This document shows positions 29,776 to 40,509 of a stretch of DNA of 64,000 bases, piece after piece. Origin of the DNA: Hygrophila difformis (lineage: Eukaryota > Streptophyta > Magnoliopsida > Lamiales > Acanthaceae); the NCBI GenBank assembly GCA_030278955.1, contig JAOANR010000014.1:31013453-31077452 (forward strand). Direction: 5' to 3'. Position 1 is the first letter of the stretch. The number at the start of each line of letters is the position of its first letter. A program made the position numbers and the translations under genes. The notes below the pieces were generated by a model, which was not told the origin of the DNA, made no database searches, and saw only the letters and a program-made list of their open reading frames with translations.

Positions 29776-30929
29776 GCAACACCTAACACATCATTAGTTG
29801 ACATGCCAAGTATTCCTATCGTCCCCCTTGTCACACCCAAAGTCCAAATTAATTCCCGAACTAATCCATAACTCTTAAACCTTACAACCGGCGGCCAACC
29901 TCTAATTCTCCCGAGCGACCTCTATGAAAGCATTTTAAAGAAAGCGGTAAAGAAAGCATTAAAGAAAGCATTTAAAAACCTATCACTCGGAAGTCTTAAA
30001 AGCTATCTCATTCCGTTAGTACAAAAGAGCCCCTGGTCTTGGTGACCAGATGCAGATTTAGAACTTCCCAAATATCAGTAAGCCACAGGGCTTATAACAT
30101 CCGGTTAGTTATGAGATACAAACTGAGTGGAACAGACCTGTGAAGATCTATTCCGAATGTACTCACTGAAGACTCAATTTTCGGCTTTGGCGGGAGAAGA
30201 CAGTAGTTGAAAGAATACTCAACCCTACATTAGAAATTAACCAAGGCCTATATGTTGTTCCTCTAATATCATTTATCACATCTCATCCGAATCCAAGTGG
30301 GCACTGATTCGATGCAATACATAATAAGAGATTTCCAACACACAGTAATTTTGAGAAAACACTAGATGTTTGAAAATCATTCCCTAAACAGGTACTAAAC
30401 TCTCAATTAAAACACAGATGCTTTCAGTCTAGGTGAGACCTAATCGCTGACTCTGCTTCTAAGTTCTCAAAATCAACCCCCAGTAGAATATGAGTTAGTC
30501 ATAACTGTCGAATTTATCCCTTACTCAGATCCGGATTTTATAAAGTGATTTTTGTGGAAATTTATTATGCAACATCTTATTTAAATCAAGACTTCTATGT
30601 CCAAGGAGAAGGATCTCCAAAATATTATAGACCACAATACCTACATAATAATATCATGCATACATGTATATGAGAAGCAAAATAAATTACCCCAGAATAT
30701 GGTGGTGGGGTTCGACAGAATTTGATACACAAAGATGGATTAGCCTGAGATAAGAAGAATTTGGCTAAAAAAGTGCCAGAAATAATTGGGGTTATCCGGA
30801 CTGCAAACATCTGCTATCCGGTTCCCAAGTAATCCAGATGGAATGATTTTTATACAGTAGGGATTAATTAACGAGTAATAACGAGTAATAATTAACACAC
30901 AGAAGACTTGTTTGTGCACCATATGAGAA

Positions 30930-31175
30930 GAATTTTTTGGTCTAAACCGAATTGCATAGACCGAATTGTTTGTGCACCATATGAGAAGAATTTTTTGCTA
31001 TGTAATTCGGTCTCATGGGCAATTCGGTGGGCAATTCGGTCAATTCGGTCTAGACCGAATTGCCTAGACCGAATTGCATATAGATTTTTATATGAGGAAT
31101 TTCGACAAACAATTTTTTTACCATGCAACTCCATTCTCATAGGCAATTCCGAATTGCCTCAAATCGAATTGCATG
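30930..31175 (-). repeat. Palindromic motif cluster 3 of element B
   Basis: Half-sites AATTCGGTCTA and inverted TAGACCGAATT in the LTR downstream of its TATA box, where element A has cluster 3. The best unit lies at about 31018-31080 and contains AATTCGGTCTAGACCGAATT. Two other units are degenerate. Confidence 0.8.
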
Positions 31176-32062
31176 CCCTTTTTACATAAGTGTATTTTTG
31201 TGCTCACAAGTACAAGTTCGGTTTCCACTGTGCGGTTTATGATGGATGAGATTTACCCAATCCTTCATTTCATACCAGTGTCACCTCACAGCCATACTAA
31301 TGAGCATTTTAAGGAAAAAAGCATAATAGAGTACGTGTCCAGCAGGCATTGGTATGAATCAAACCCTAATTCTACAAACAAGAAATCTAAGATTAAAGAA
31401 CCTAAAACACTTGAAAATCTAAGAACTACATGCATGAAAATAAGAACACTTACATTATCTAAGGCAACAATAAACTAAAATAAAGAGAACAAGAACAGTA
31501 AAATAAGACATTAAATAAATTCTAACCACCCTAAAATTATCTAAAACTAAGAACACTCATTTGAAGCTCTAAGGCATAAAAACAAACAAAAAACCCACTA
31601 AGCATGCATTTATTGAGAATGCAAATCAACTAGGACATAATAAATGTAACCTAGTTGAAACAAACAAACATTCTAATATTTATTGTTAAGGAAAGCATTA
31701 AAGGGGTGTCAAACACATGAAATAAAACTCATTTCTGGAATTTCTTCTTGTATTGGCACTTGAAAGCAAATAAATAACCCAAAACCATCATTAACTTGAA
31801 GGTAGGGTTTATTCTAACTACAAAGCATGTAAAATGTATGGAAATGACTACTCTAAAGGTAGTAACAAGCTTCTACAAAAATAAACTGAGATCAAGATAT
31901 TAAAACTAAGCTACAAGCATGAAAAAATAAACTAAACTAAACTAAACTACATACCTAACCCTTAAGGGGTGAAGAACTGCTCCTGCCACTTCTTTTTGTC
32001 CCCAGCCGAATCTCTTGTAAAGTGTGGAACTGGAATCTATTTCATGTGTTGAGGAAGGTCAA

Positions 32063-32070
32063 CTTTTATA
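32063..32070 (-). promoter_or_regulatory. TATA box of the element B LTR
   Basis: On the minus strand GGGCCTAGGGTTTCGAG is followed by TATAAAAG. It aligns with CTATTTAAGG in element A. Motif cluster 2 lies upstream. Confidence 0.6.
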
Positions 32071-32159
32071 CTTCTTCTCGAAACCCTAGGCCCATCAGGG
32101 CCCATCAACAGTGTCATGCATTTCCCACGTGCTTCACAGCTTCAATTGGATGTGATTTT

Positions 32160-32610
32160 GAATGTAATTCGGTCTCCTCATGCAATTCGGTTTAGACCGA
32201 ATTGGTGCAGTTCGAACTGCATGAGGTCTTCCTTCTTGATCTTTAGCTGGAATGTGGTATTCATTCATCAATTCGGTCTATGTGTAGACCGAATTGGCCA
32301 TTTCGAATTGATGATGGCTCCTGTTTGGCTTCCTTGCTTTGAGGCAATTCGGTCTATGCAAGCAATTCGGCCTAGACCGAATTGCATAGATCGAATCCCT
32401 TCTTTTCTTTTCTGCTCAGGGTCTTCTTCTTTCCATTGTGCAATTCGGTCTAGGGGTCAATTCGGTTTAGACCGAATTGCCACAGATCGAATTTGTTACT
32501 CTGCTTCTCTTCTTCAACACTTGTCCATTTTTCTTCTTCTTCCCTTCATCAATTCGGTCTAATGAGCAATTCGGTTTAGACCGAATTTGCGTAGACCGAA
32601 TTGATCTTCA
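32160..32610 (-). repeat. Palindromic motif cluster 2 of element B
   Basis: Five four-part units of AATTCGGTCTA/TAGACCGAATT at about 32165-32222, 32268-32312, 32342-32396, 32440-32492 and 32550-32604. Several centres read GGTCTAGACC or GGTTTAGACC. The position equals cluster 2 of element A, upstream of the LTR TATA box. Confidence 0.88.
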
Positions 32611-32936
32611 ACACTTAACCAAAATTTCAGTTTGTGGGATTTTCATTCTTTTTCCCATCTTTTTGATTTCTGTGGGCTATTTTATTCTTTTGCTCATCTT
32701 TTCATTCCTTTTTCTTTTATTTTTCCTTTTTTCATGTTTTTGGATTTTTCTAACACAAATACAATTAAAATTGCATATTTTTGTGTCTTTCATTACCAGC
32801 TTATTTTTCTTACACACTTGCATTAATCTGTCGAATTCAACTGCTTTCTTATTGAAATAAGATGGGAATACGATCAAAATGTCCGTCTCAGACACGGAAA
32901 TGGATTGGAAATAATGGACAATTTTGGCCATTATCA

Positions 32937-34705
32937 ACATCCTCACATTTAATACTGATCGTCCCCGAGCAGTCAGAGTCAGTGCTCCTAAGAGCATGGA
33001 CTCTGCACATTCAATCCATTTGCGTGGCTTCAAAAATTTCATTCTTTTTATATTGGGATAAGACAATCAAAATTACAAGTATTAAACTTTCTTGATTGCA
33101 GTGTTTAATGAAATGATACTTCTCACTTGAACAGGTTTACAAATCAATCATTATTGTTAATTCTTCTTGAATATATGTATAGAAAATCTCACTGGTTTAA
33201 TTCTTGAATTGAAGCATGACATGAACATTAATCAATCAAAGCAGAGCCTCACATATAGTAGAATCGGAAATTTCACTCACTCTCAAAGTTGGCTTTTAGA
33301 CAATACTCTCATAATCAAATTCAAATAAATTCTCCCATAAGCTTGCAATTAGACCAACTCGCCACCCACTCATTTCTTCAAATCGAGATCCTGAGGTCTT
33401 ATTTAAGGTTATAACGGGGTATACGGTTGTAACATTTGGTAAGGAAGGACATTATTGGGCTAAAAAGTGACACGAATCCATTCCACCATGACTTGGAATA
33501 TTTTTATTCAACGTCTATGATCATCAACAATTCTTTCTCTCTTTTGTTTTTCTTTTCTATTGCATGACATTAGACTTTGTCTAATTTGCTTTGTCAATTG
33601 CAATTTATTTCTGTTGAATGAATCTCAACATTTTTCTCTTTTTCTTTTTCTTTTCTTTTCTTCTTTTTTTTTGATCGGTTTATGGATACCGATTGATGAT
33701 TCTGATGATCATAAACTATAATGCCTAGATGGAATTGGTTCATGTACACTTGGGTTTGATTTTCTTGGTCTTTTTATAAAGTTGGGAATAATATAGTGGC
33801 TTCAAAGAAAAATTAGGCTTATAGGCTCAGAGTGGTTAATCCTAAAGGGAAAATATTTTTGGGTTTGGATTTCAAACGAAGGCCAAAATTTTGGATTTTT
33901 CTAAGTGCCTCGATCATATGCTCGATTTCGGGAATATGGCATGGTCTTGAATCGGTCTCAATTGCAAGTTGTAGTGTCCTTTAATCGAATTGATTTTCAC
34001 ACAACAAAGAAATAATGAGTAAAATGACTCGGCTCGGATCTCACATGGTATGGTTTGATCATGTCATACATTTATTCTTAAATTTAGCCTTTGAAAAATT
34101 CTTGCATTATATTCAATCAAATTCTCAACATGAAAATTTTGTTTTTCTTCCAAGTGATCATATCATTGGATATTTATAGCTCAAAACCTCAAAAATTTAT
34201 ATCATGCATATTTTTAATTGTTCTATCCCAATTTAATAGTTTGAAAATTTCATCCTTAGCCTAAATTCAACATGTGAATTTAGGTGACAGATTTATGCTT
34301 GTTTTATGCCGGTTATTTAATTGAAAGCAGTAAAAAGACACTGTGAACATGCAAGCATGTCACAGTTTTGTTTTTGGTATGACAGTCACTTATTCATCTT
34401 GGACTGCCACACATCTTTTTCAAAATATTTTTGATAATTCAAGACGATATTCTCTTGCGGGAAGAATGGAGGATTAATTTCAAATTACAACTTTTAACAA
34501 CCACATCAGGTGGTTCCAAGGTTCGGCTTATAGCTACGACCTTACTTACAGAAACCCATTAATAAATTAGTTACAGGAGATGCTATACACTTGGATCAAG
34601 TTTTCACAAGAGGCAATTCAAAAGATCTCCTAAATGAAGTTTCAGTTTAGTTTACTCAAAAGTGACTCCTTACCAGATGAGTCTGTCTTCCGCATCCTTC
34701 TTCTC
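32937..34705 (-). other. Element B non-coding tail between F-box sequence and LTR
   Basis: Inverted counterpart of 9328-10962 in element A, AT-rich and non-coding. It shows that B and A rejoin directly after their different payloads. Confidence 0.6.
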
Positions 34706-35378
34706 CTATCCTTGAAAGAAGATCCTGCTCCAATGGATGAAATTTGTCAGGCTGCAGGGCAACCAGTAATCACCCAAGTCGTCTTGGTTCTCCAGCACTT
34801 TTTGACAGTAGATTCTGGGTCCTTGGTCAATGAACAGATCAGGGGTCTCCAGGCTTTCCGACAACCATGCAAAGACGTTGTTCCCCACATATCCCATGAT
34901 TGATTCGTCCGTCACCATTTTGTCTATCATTGCTATCCCCTGACGGACCTGTTCATTATCCAGCTTGCTGAGTAGCATGAATCCCCTGACAAAGATCGAT
35001 GCTTTGTGATTATCATCAATCCCTGGTTTAAGCAATTCACAGGCTCCTTCCTCATCACCTGCTCCGAATGCTTGTAGAGCTGGTACGAACTGGAGGTAAT
35101 AATTGCATGCATCGACACACTTTTGCATGAGTTCCTCCTTCTGCCCTTGGATTCCCAATTGCCCCATCTTTACGATGGTAGTCTCTAGTTCAAATCTCTT
35201 TTAGACTATTGGGAGATCACCTGCTGCCCTAAACTTCTTGCATACCTCCTTGACAGCGAAAACTTTTTTGATGTCATCCTCTCCTATACGGGAGAGGATT
35301 TCTCCTAGAAGTTCTACTGGCAGGTCCAGTAGTTCGGTTCTTTCTTGTTCTGGAACTGGGTCCGGAAGGATGATGTCC
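34706..35378 (-). pseudogene. F-box protein captured in element B (exon 2)
   Basis: Acceptor TTTTTGCAG ends at 35379; joined in phase to the leader exon (36855-36818) it opens an F-box-like domain, with ELLDLPVELLGEILSRIG, then DDIKKVFAVKEVCKKFRAAG. An in-frame TAA at 35203-35201 interrupts it. The frame then continues with ACNYYLQFVPALQAFGAGDE, EGACELLKPG, ASIFVRGFMLLSK and ends at 34706. The order (F-box, then short helical repeats like EYF..GDEEGGLEHLK..A and YVYGMLLL) resembles Arabidopsis At2g35280/At1g67623-type F-box proteins, which act as SCF ubiquitin ligase adaptors. A host origin is inferred. The final 20 or so residues (SLTNFIHWSRIFFQG) look like non-homologous read-through. Confidence 0.65.
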
Positions 35379-36817
35379 CTGCAAAAATGGGAGAAGTGTT
35401 TTTTAACGATTTTCTGATAATAATATTCAAGTGGAAAATCAACATCCTCACATTTTGAGCTATGCTCTAAATGTGAGTTAATTGGTTTTACTTGAATTTA
35501 TTGAGCTATGCAACATATTATAAGATAAGAGGTTAGATTATTGAATCTAACAATTATTGCAACTCAAAAGTGAGATGAATAAGGGAAATAAGGGTCTTGG
35601 ACCCTTACATTTTTTTCTTAGACTAAAAATAGTCTAAAGATTTTTGAATGGTCAAGGGACCAAAAGATAGAATTTTTATAGGCTATTGAGCCTACAAAAG
35701 AAAAATTTATTTTGATCACCATAAAAGTGATCCAAATCATATGAAATGGGAAGATGGATATTCAATAATGAAGAATTAACACACATGATGAGTTATGCAA
35801 TTACTAGCACAAGGTGATGGACTAAGAAAAAAAATAAAAATAAAAATAAGCACACACACACACAAAGGCTATTTTTGGATTTTATGGAAAATGTTTGACT
35901 TGTTTATTTAATAAAGTTGGGGTGTGAGTGGTCCCCCATTTGGATTTTGTTTTGGGAATGAGTGAGCAAAGTTGCTACACTTGTTTATTTCCCCACATAT
36001 CCCAATAATGAACATGTCAAACACTTAAATAAAAACAAAATCCACCAACTTTTTGTCTTTTAAACATAAATGTCATGCCAATAGTGTTCGAAAAAACACA
36101 CGTCAGGAAAAATTTTGGCATGGTTTCGTCTGTAATACCATGTTTCCAGTGTATACAAACATCAACTTTTCAGTTGAGTTTGCAAGTTGTGGTAAGACAG
36201 GTACCCCACAGAAGCATTTATTAAGAATGTTCTATCACACAGTAACATGCAAACATAAGAAAACACATAATAACAGTCCATTCATACCAATATTTGCCAA
36301 AACTCATGCTTCAAAAAGTATCAACACAGATTAGGCAATCTCATTAGCATGCATACCCAACAACATTATCAAGCATCCAGTAGGTAAAAATAACACAGTG
36401 GTTGAGGGAAAAATAAGCTCGGTGTTCACCCATTTCCACATTTTCAAAGAACAAACAAAAGCAACACAGTTTATGCACAAACAATAACAATGGCAACAAC
36501 TATTCACATAATAGACAAAGATAAGATTTTTATGGGTTTTGAAACCCAAATTTTTCAAAAACAAGCATCCTCTACACCACAGAGAACTTGAACAAATAAC
36601 AATGGAGGTTCGAACAAACAAAGTACGCCCTAGGTTCCACCATTACTGTTATACCCTATTTCCGACCATGCCCATCTCATTCCGACCACATTCCGACCAC
36701 GCCCAACACGAAAACAGGTTCCCATTCCCCTCCCATCACCGATTTTGCAAAAAACAAAGAAAACACAAAACTGGAACTCGCGAAAATAGGGTGCGAAAAC
36801 AAAATCAGAGAACTTAC
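35379..36817 (-). other. Predicted intron of the element B payload gene
   Basis: Bounded by GTAAG at 36817 and TTTTTGCAG at 35379, about 1.4 kb. It is comparable in length and phase to the element A intron and contains no coding signal. Confidence 0.55.
35446..35477 (-). promoter_or_regulatory. Hairpin plus AGGATGTTGAT motif, element B intron
   Basis: On the minus strand CTCACATTTAGAGC pairs with GCTCAAAATGTGAGG, followed by ATGTTGATTTTCC. The acceptor of exon 2 (35379) is about 60 bp further on. Counterpart of 4899-4944 in element A. Confidence 0.5.
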
Positions 36818-36855
36818 CCTATACTCCCACTAGGATTGGAAGACGATGAAGCCAT
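36818..36855 (-). CDS. Leader exon (MASSSSNPSGSIG) of the element B payload gene
   Basis: 38 nt from the ATG at 36855 to the GG before GTAAG, phase 2, identical in length and phase to the leader exon of element A. Splicing to 35378 is in frame with the F-box coding sequence. Confidence 0.65.
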
Positions 36856-36991
36856 TTTTAAACACTTTGGTCGGAGTAAAACTTGGATACGAGCTCTAGT
36901 TTCGCAAGGAAGACGAAGTTCGCGAGAGGGGGTTCGGGGAAATGTCTAAGTGTGGGAAAGTGAAAGTGAGGGAAGAGAGGGGGAAAAAGAA

Positions 36992-36998
36992 TTATATA
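36992..36998 (-). promoter_or_regulatory. TATA box of the element B internal promoter
   Basis: CCCTATATAATTC on the minus strand, about 140 bp before the leader-exon ATG and about 20 bp after motif cluster 1. Same layout as 3274 in element A. Confidence 0.6.
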
Positions 36999-37017
36999 GG
37001 GTGAGGGACAGAAGGCA

Positions 37018-37370
37018 ATTCGGTCTATTGGAGCAATTCGGTCTAGATCGAATTGCTTTGTAGACCGAATTGGTCACTTGAGAAAATAAGGATGAAGCAA
37101 TGCCTTTTGTAGATCGATTCGGTCTATTCAAAATCAATTCGGTACAGACCGAATTGCTATAGACCGAATTGCTACTTGGCCATATTTACGCAAGGATGGA
37201 ACATGTGCCTTGGAAGCTCAATTCGGTCTCTTAGGCCAATTCGGTCTAGACCGAATTGGCTTGGAGACCGAATTGGTAAAAATTACCAAGGCAACACCTC
37301 CGATGCGGTCTGTTTCAAACAATTCGAATTAGACCGAATTGAATTGAAGTGCAAATTAGACCGCATTCAA
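37018..37370 (-). repeat. Palindromic motif cluster 1 of element B
   Basis: Four four-part units at about 37018-37073, 37113-37173, 37218-37279 and 37302-37366. The third is the cleanest: AATTCGGTCT, then AATTCGGTCTAGACCGAATT, then AGACCGAATT. In the last unit the outer half-sites are GCGGTCT and AGACCGC. It sits where element A has its ACGACGCTA cluster. Confidence 0.9.
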
Positions 37371-37588
37371 TACTTAGAAAAATTTTGGAATTTTCAAATT
37401 TTTACCATTTTCTAAAATTATGGATTTTCTTTGAAATTAACATACTGAATACACCTATTTAAACAGAAATATCACTCTATAATAAATTGCTTGCATAAAT
37501 TAGGTTGGATTAACACCATTATTTTATGGATTTGTTCCGAGTTTTAAATTCCTCTAAATTCCAAAATTAATTTCCATTAAATTTAGTA

Positions 37589-37645
37589 TTAATCCAACCG
37601 GGAACCTGGTTTTTGAAGCTTTATCTTTCTTTTTGTTGGTTCCAT
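37589..37645 (-). CDS. Small basic ORF of element B
   Basis: 18 codons starting MEPTKRKIK, a few bases after an acceptor-like CCTTGCAG. Homologous in position and start to 2510-2581 in element A. No domain is visible. Confidence 0.35.
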   Translation of the reverse strand: MEPTKRKIKLQKPGSRLD

Positions 37646-37692
37646 CAATTCCTGCAAGGCAAACATAAGAAAATTATTAGATTTTCTCCAAA

Positions 37693-37733
37693 TATCAACA
37701 TCCTCACATTTAGAGTCTTAGTGCTCTAAATGT
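37693..37733 (-). promoter_or_regulatory. Hairpin plus AGGATGTTGAT motif near the element B 5' side
   Basis: ACATTTAGAGC and CTCTAAATGT pair around CACTAAGA (37733-37706), followed by GAGGATGTTGATA. Counterpart of 2422-2461 in element A. Confidence 0.5.
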
Positions 37734-37812
37734 TTAATTGATTTTTGGATACTTATTGTCCGAGAAAAATGAATATCTTATGTAATAAATATTTATATAA
37801 GTATATATATTT

Positions 37813-38013
37813 TTATTGAACATAGGTCGGCTCTGATATCGTTTGAACTTCTTTTTCGGGGTCGAACTGTCCTAGGTACTCCTTCAGTCTCAGTCCATTC
37901 ACCACCAGTTCTCCCTTGTCAGTTCGAATCCTGACAGCTCCACTTTCAAACACGTGCACCACTTCGTATGGCCCTTCCCATCTGGATCTAAGCTTTCCGG
38001 GGAACAGCTTCAA
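37813..38013 (-). pseudogene. Gypsy integrase C-terminus upstream of element B
   Basis: The minus-strand frame reads KLFPGKLRSRWEGPYEVVHV, then FESGAVRI, VVNGLRLKEYLG and a stop. This is the C-terminal end of integrase in Athila/Tat-type gypsy pol (LKLFPGKL.SRW.GPF, ..NG.RLK.Y). It lies in the same orientation as B and directly before the first B block (about 37780). I infer it is the last part of B's own or its parent's pol, deleted in element A. It is cut at 38013 by the copia junction. Confidence 0.75.
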
Positions 38014-40033
38014 AGGGCATTAGACAACCAACTATTGAAACTCCACAAGCTGTTGAAAATAACCCCGTAGATCAAGTTATATCTAGAGGACATGTTCCTC
38101 GGCAGGATGATGTAACAATATTAAGAAGGTCTAATAGGGTTAGGAGAACAACAATTCCTAGTGATTATGAAGTATATCTACAAGAATCGGATTATAACAT
38201 TGGAGCTGAAAATGATCCTGAAACGTTTTCGCAAGCCATGAATTCTAAGGAATCAAATTCATGGCATAAAGCTATGATGGAAGAGATGGATTCTATGGCT
38301 TCTAATCAAGTTTGGGATCTTGTCGATTTGCCCAATGGTGTAAAACCCATTGGATGTAGGTGGGTCTTTAAAACCAAGAAAGACTCACTTGGCAACATTG
38401 AAAGACATAAAACACGACTTGTAGCCAAAGGGTTTACTCAAAAAGAAGGAATCAATTACAAGGAGACATTTTCTCCTGTATCAAAGAAAGATTCATTAAG
38501 AATCATCATGGCATTAGTAGCTCACTTTGATTATGAGCTACATCAGATGGATGTGAAAACAGCTTTCCTCAATGGTAATTTAGAAGAAGAGGTTTATATG
38601 AAACAACCTGAAGGATTCTTCTCTGATAAAGGTGAGCATTTAGTTCGTAAGCTTAAGAAATCCATATACGGTTTGAAACAGGCCTCCCGCCAATGTTATT
38701 TTAAATTCCATGAAATTATATCTTCATTTGTCTTTGAAGAAAATTTCATGGATCAATGTATATACCTGAAGGTTAGTGGGAGCAAGATTTGTTTCCTTGT
38801 TTTATATGTGGATGATATTTTGCTTGCGACAAATGATAAGGGTATGCTATATGAGGTGAAACAATTTCTCTCAAACAATTTTGATATGAAAGACTTAGGT
38901 GAGGCATCTTTTGTCATTGGCATTAAGATCCATAGAGAAAGGTCTCAAGGGATTTTGGGATTGTCCCAAGAGACATATATCAACAAAGTTTTAGAGAGAT
39001 CGAGTGTAGCTCCTATTGTGAAGGGTGATAAATTTGAATTAAGCCAATGCCCTAAAAATGATCTTGAGAGAGAACCCATGAAGAATATCCCATATGCTTC
39101 AGCTGTAGGAAGTCTAATGTATGCTCAGGTTTGCACCAGACCTGACATTGCATTTGCAGTTGGAGTTTTGGGAAGATATCAGAGTAATCCAGGAATTGAC
39201 CACTGGAGAGCTGCAAAGAAGGTTATGAGATATCTTCAAGGGACAAAGAGATACATGCTCATGTACAAAAGAACCGATAATTTGGAAGTGATTGGTTATT
39301 CTGATTCAGACTTTGCCGGATGCATTGACACCAGAAAATCCACATCTGGTTACATTTTCATGTTAGCTGGTGGAGCTGTGTCTTGAAGAAGTGCCAAGCA
39401 GTCATTAACTGCTACTTCAACTATGGAGGCTGAGTTTGTTTCCTGTTTTGAGGCTACATCGCATGGTGTTTGGTTGAAGAGTTTTATATCTGGTCTTAGA
39501 GTCATGGATTCCATTTCTAGACCATTTAAGATACATTGTGATAATTCTGCTGCAGTGTTTATGGCCAATAATAACAAAATTGGGAGTCGAAGTAAACACA
39601 TCGACGTCAAGTACTTGGCCATAAAGGAACGTGTTAAAGCGAATAAAGTGGTCATAGAACATATTAACACTGATTTAATGATTGCTGATTCCTTGACTAA
39701 AGGCATGCCACCAAAGAAATTCAAGGATCATGTAGCACTTATGGGACTTGGTTCCATTTAATGATGTTCACATTCATTGTATTGTCAAAACTCTGTTTAA
39801 GTTTGTTTATTTCTCATTCATTTGTGCACATTTAATTTATATTTTGAGAAATAACTTTCAGTATTGATCTAGAATGAACATGGGGTTTATTCATTAAGTT
39901 ATGAGCCTATTTTAGGAGACTGAATGTATTGTAATACATAGAAGATAATACTCACATTGAGGACCTATCACTATGATTCTTATATCTATTTCTCATACAT
40001 TTAATTGTGTGGTAAATGGACCAAGTGGGAGAA
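38006..40033 (+). pseudogene. Copia unit C1: 3' part of pol
   Basis: Starts abruptly within the integrase C-terminal region at AGCTTCAAAGGGC, the same point as 43921 in unit C2, then runs through reverse transcriptase and RNase H to 39761. Motifs: GCRWVFKTK, QMDVKTAFLNG (first catalytic Asp present), GLKQASRQCY, VLYVDDILLA, KSTSGYIFMLAGG, then TMEAE and SRSKHIDVKYL. Breaks: TGA at 39384-39386 where C2 has Trp, and a 21-nt in-frame loss near 39001 relative to C2. The 3' UTR (39762-40033) ends in the polypurine stretch AAGTGGGAGAA. Confidence 0.85.
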
Positions 40034-40495
40034 TGTAAGTTTTAAAGTGGTCCATTTAATTTATTAATTAGGTAATGGGTCAATTCCTATGGTCCATTTA
40101 ATTTATTAATTAGGTAATGGGTCAATTATTATGGTCCATTAATTTATTAATTTGGTAATTGGTCAATTATTATGGTCCATTTGACCCATTCCCACTCTCA
40201 CAACAGCATTTTTGGAACTCCTTGATGGGAGGAGTTTTATACTATATAAGAAACCTTAAGGGCTCATTTAGCTTCCTCATTCCACTTCTCTAGTTTCAGT
40301 AAAATAATTCAGTTAACACCATCAATTTAGAGAAGAAGGATTGGGAAAAGCCTACAAGAGTATTCACTGGTTTTGGAGATTGTTGGAGATTTATAAACAA
40401 GGAGCAATGGCTGGACGTAAGTTAATCTTCCCCTTTCGCTGTACAGATCCGATTGTAATTGGTATGAGTAATTAGATTTGCCTTAGCATTTTACA
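40034..40495 (+). repeat. Copia LTR, shared between units C1 and C2
   Basis: 462 bp from TGTAAG to TTTTACA, between the C1 polypurine tract and the C2 primer site. It acts as 3' LTR of C1 and 5' LTR of C2. It contains three to four tandem units of about 47 bp built on GGTCCATTTAATTTATTAAT (40054-40190). It differs from the LTR at 45969 by roughly a dozen substitutions counted by eye. Confidence 0.88.
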
Positions 40496-40497
40496 TT

Positions 40498-40509
40498 TGG
40501 TATCAGAGC
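40498..40509 (+). other. Copia primer binding site, tRNA-iMet type
   Basis: TGGTATCAGAGC two bases after the LTR end is the standard initiator-Met primer site of plant copia elements. Confidence 0.9.

Larger units (their letters stand above)
28474..32936 (-). repeat. Element B 3' LTR
   Basis: Inverted homologue of the element A LTR: the terminal TCAAAAGTTTCA lies at 28485-28474 and the likely start TGATAATGGCC at 32936. It includes motif clusters 2 and 3 with the B-type motif. Without the 567-bp hAT insertion and its 8-bp duplication it is about 3.9 kb. It has the two segments that the left LTR of element A lacks. Confidence 0.8.
28474..38013 (-). mobile_element. Element B: relative of element A carrying an F-box gene, 5'-truncated
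   Basis: Read on the minus strand, B is colinear with A for the tail of the leader region, small ORF, motif cluster 1, TATA, leader exon, intron, non-coding tail and LTR. In place of A's long ORF it has an F-box coding sequence. The LTR 3' end (CA) is at 28474. The upstream side has no 5' LTR or primer site. Homology to A fades at about 37780, preceded by a gypsy integrase C-terminus (38013-37813) and then a copia junction. A hAT element (29209-29775) sits in its LTR. Confidence 0.82.

Noticed and set aside
37813..38013. Integrase piece as part of element G, together with the gag at 27904-28473
   Set aside because: In minus-strand order the integrase end would precede gag, opposite to a gypsy element; association with B is simpler.
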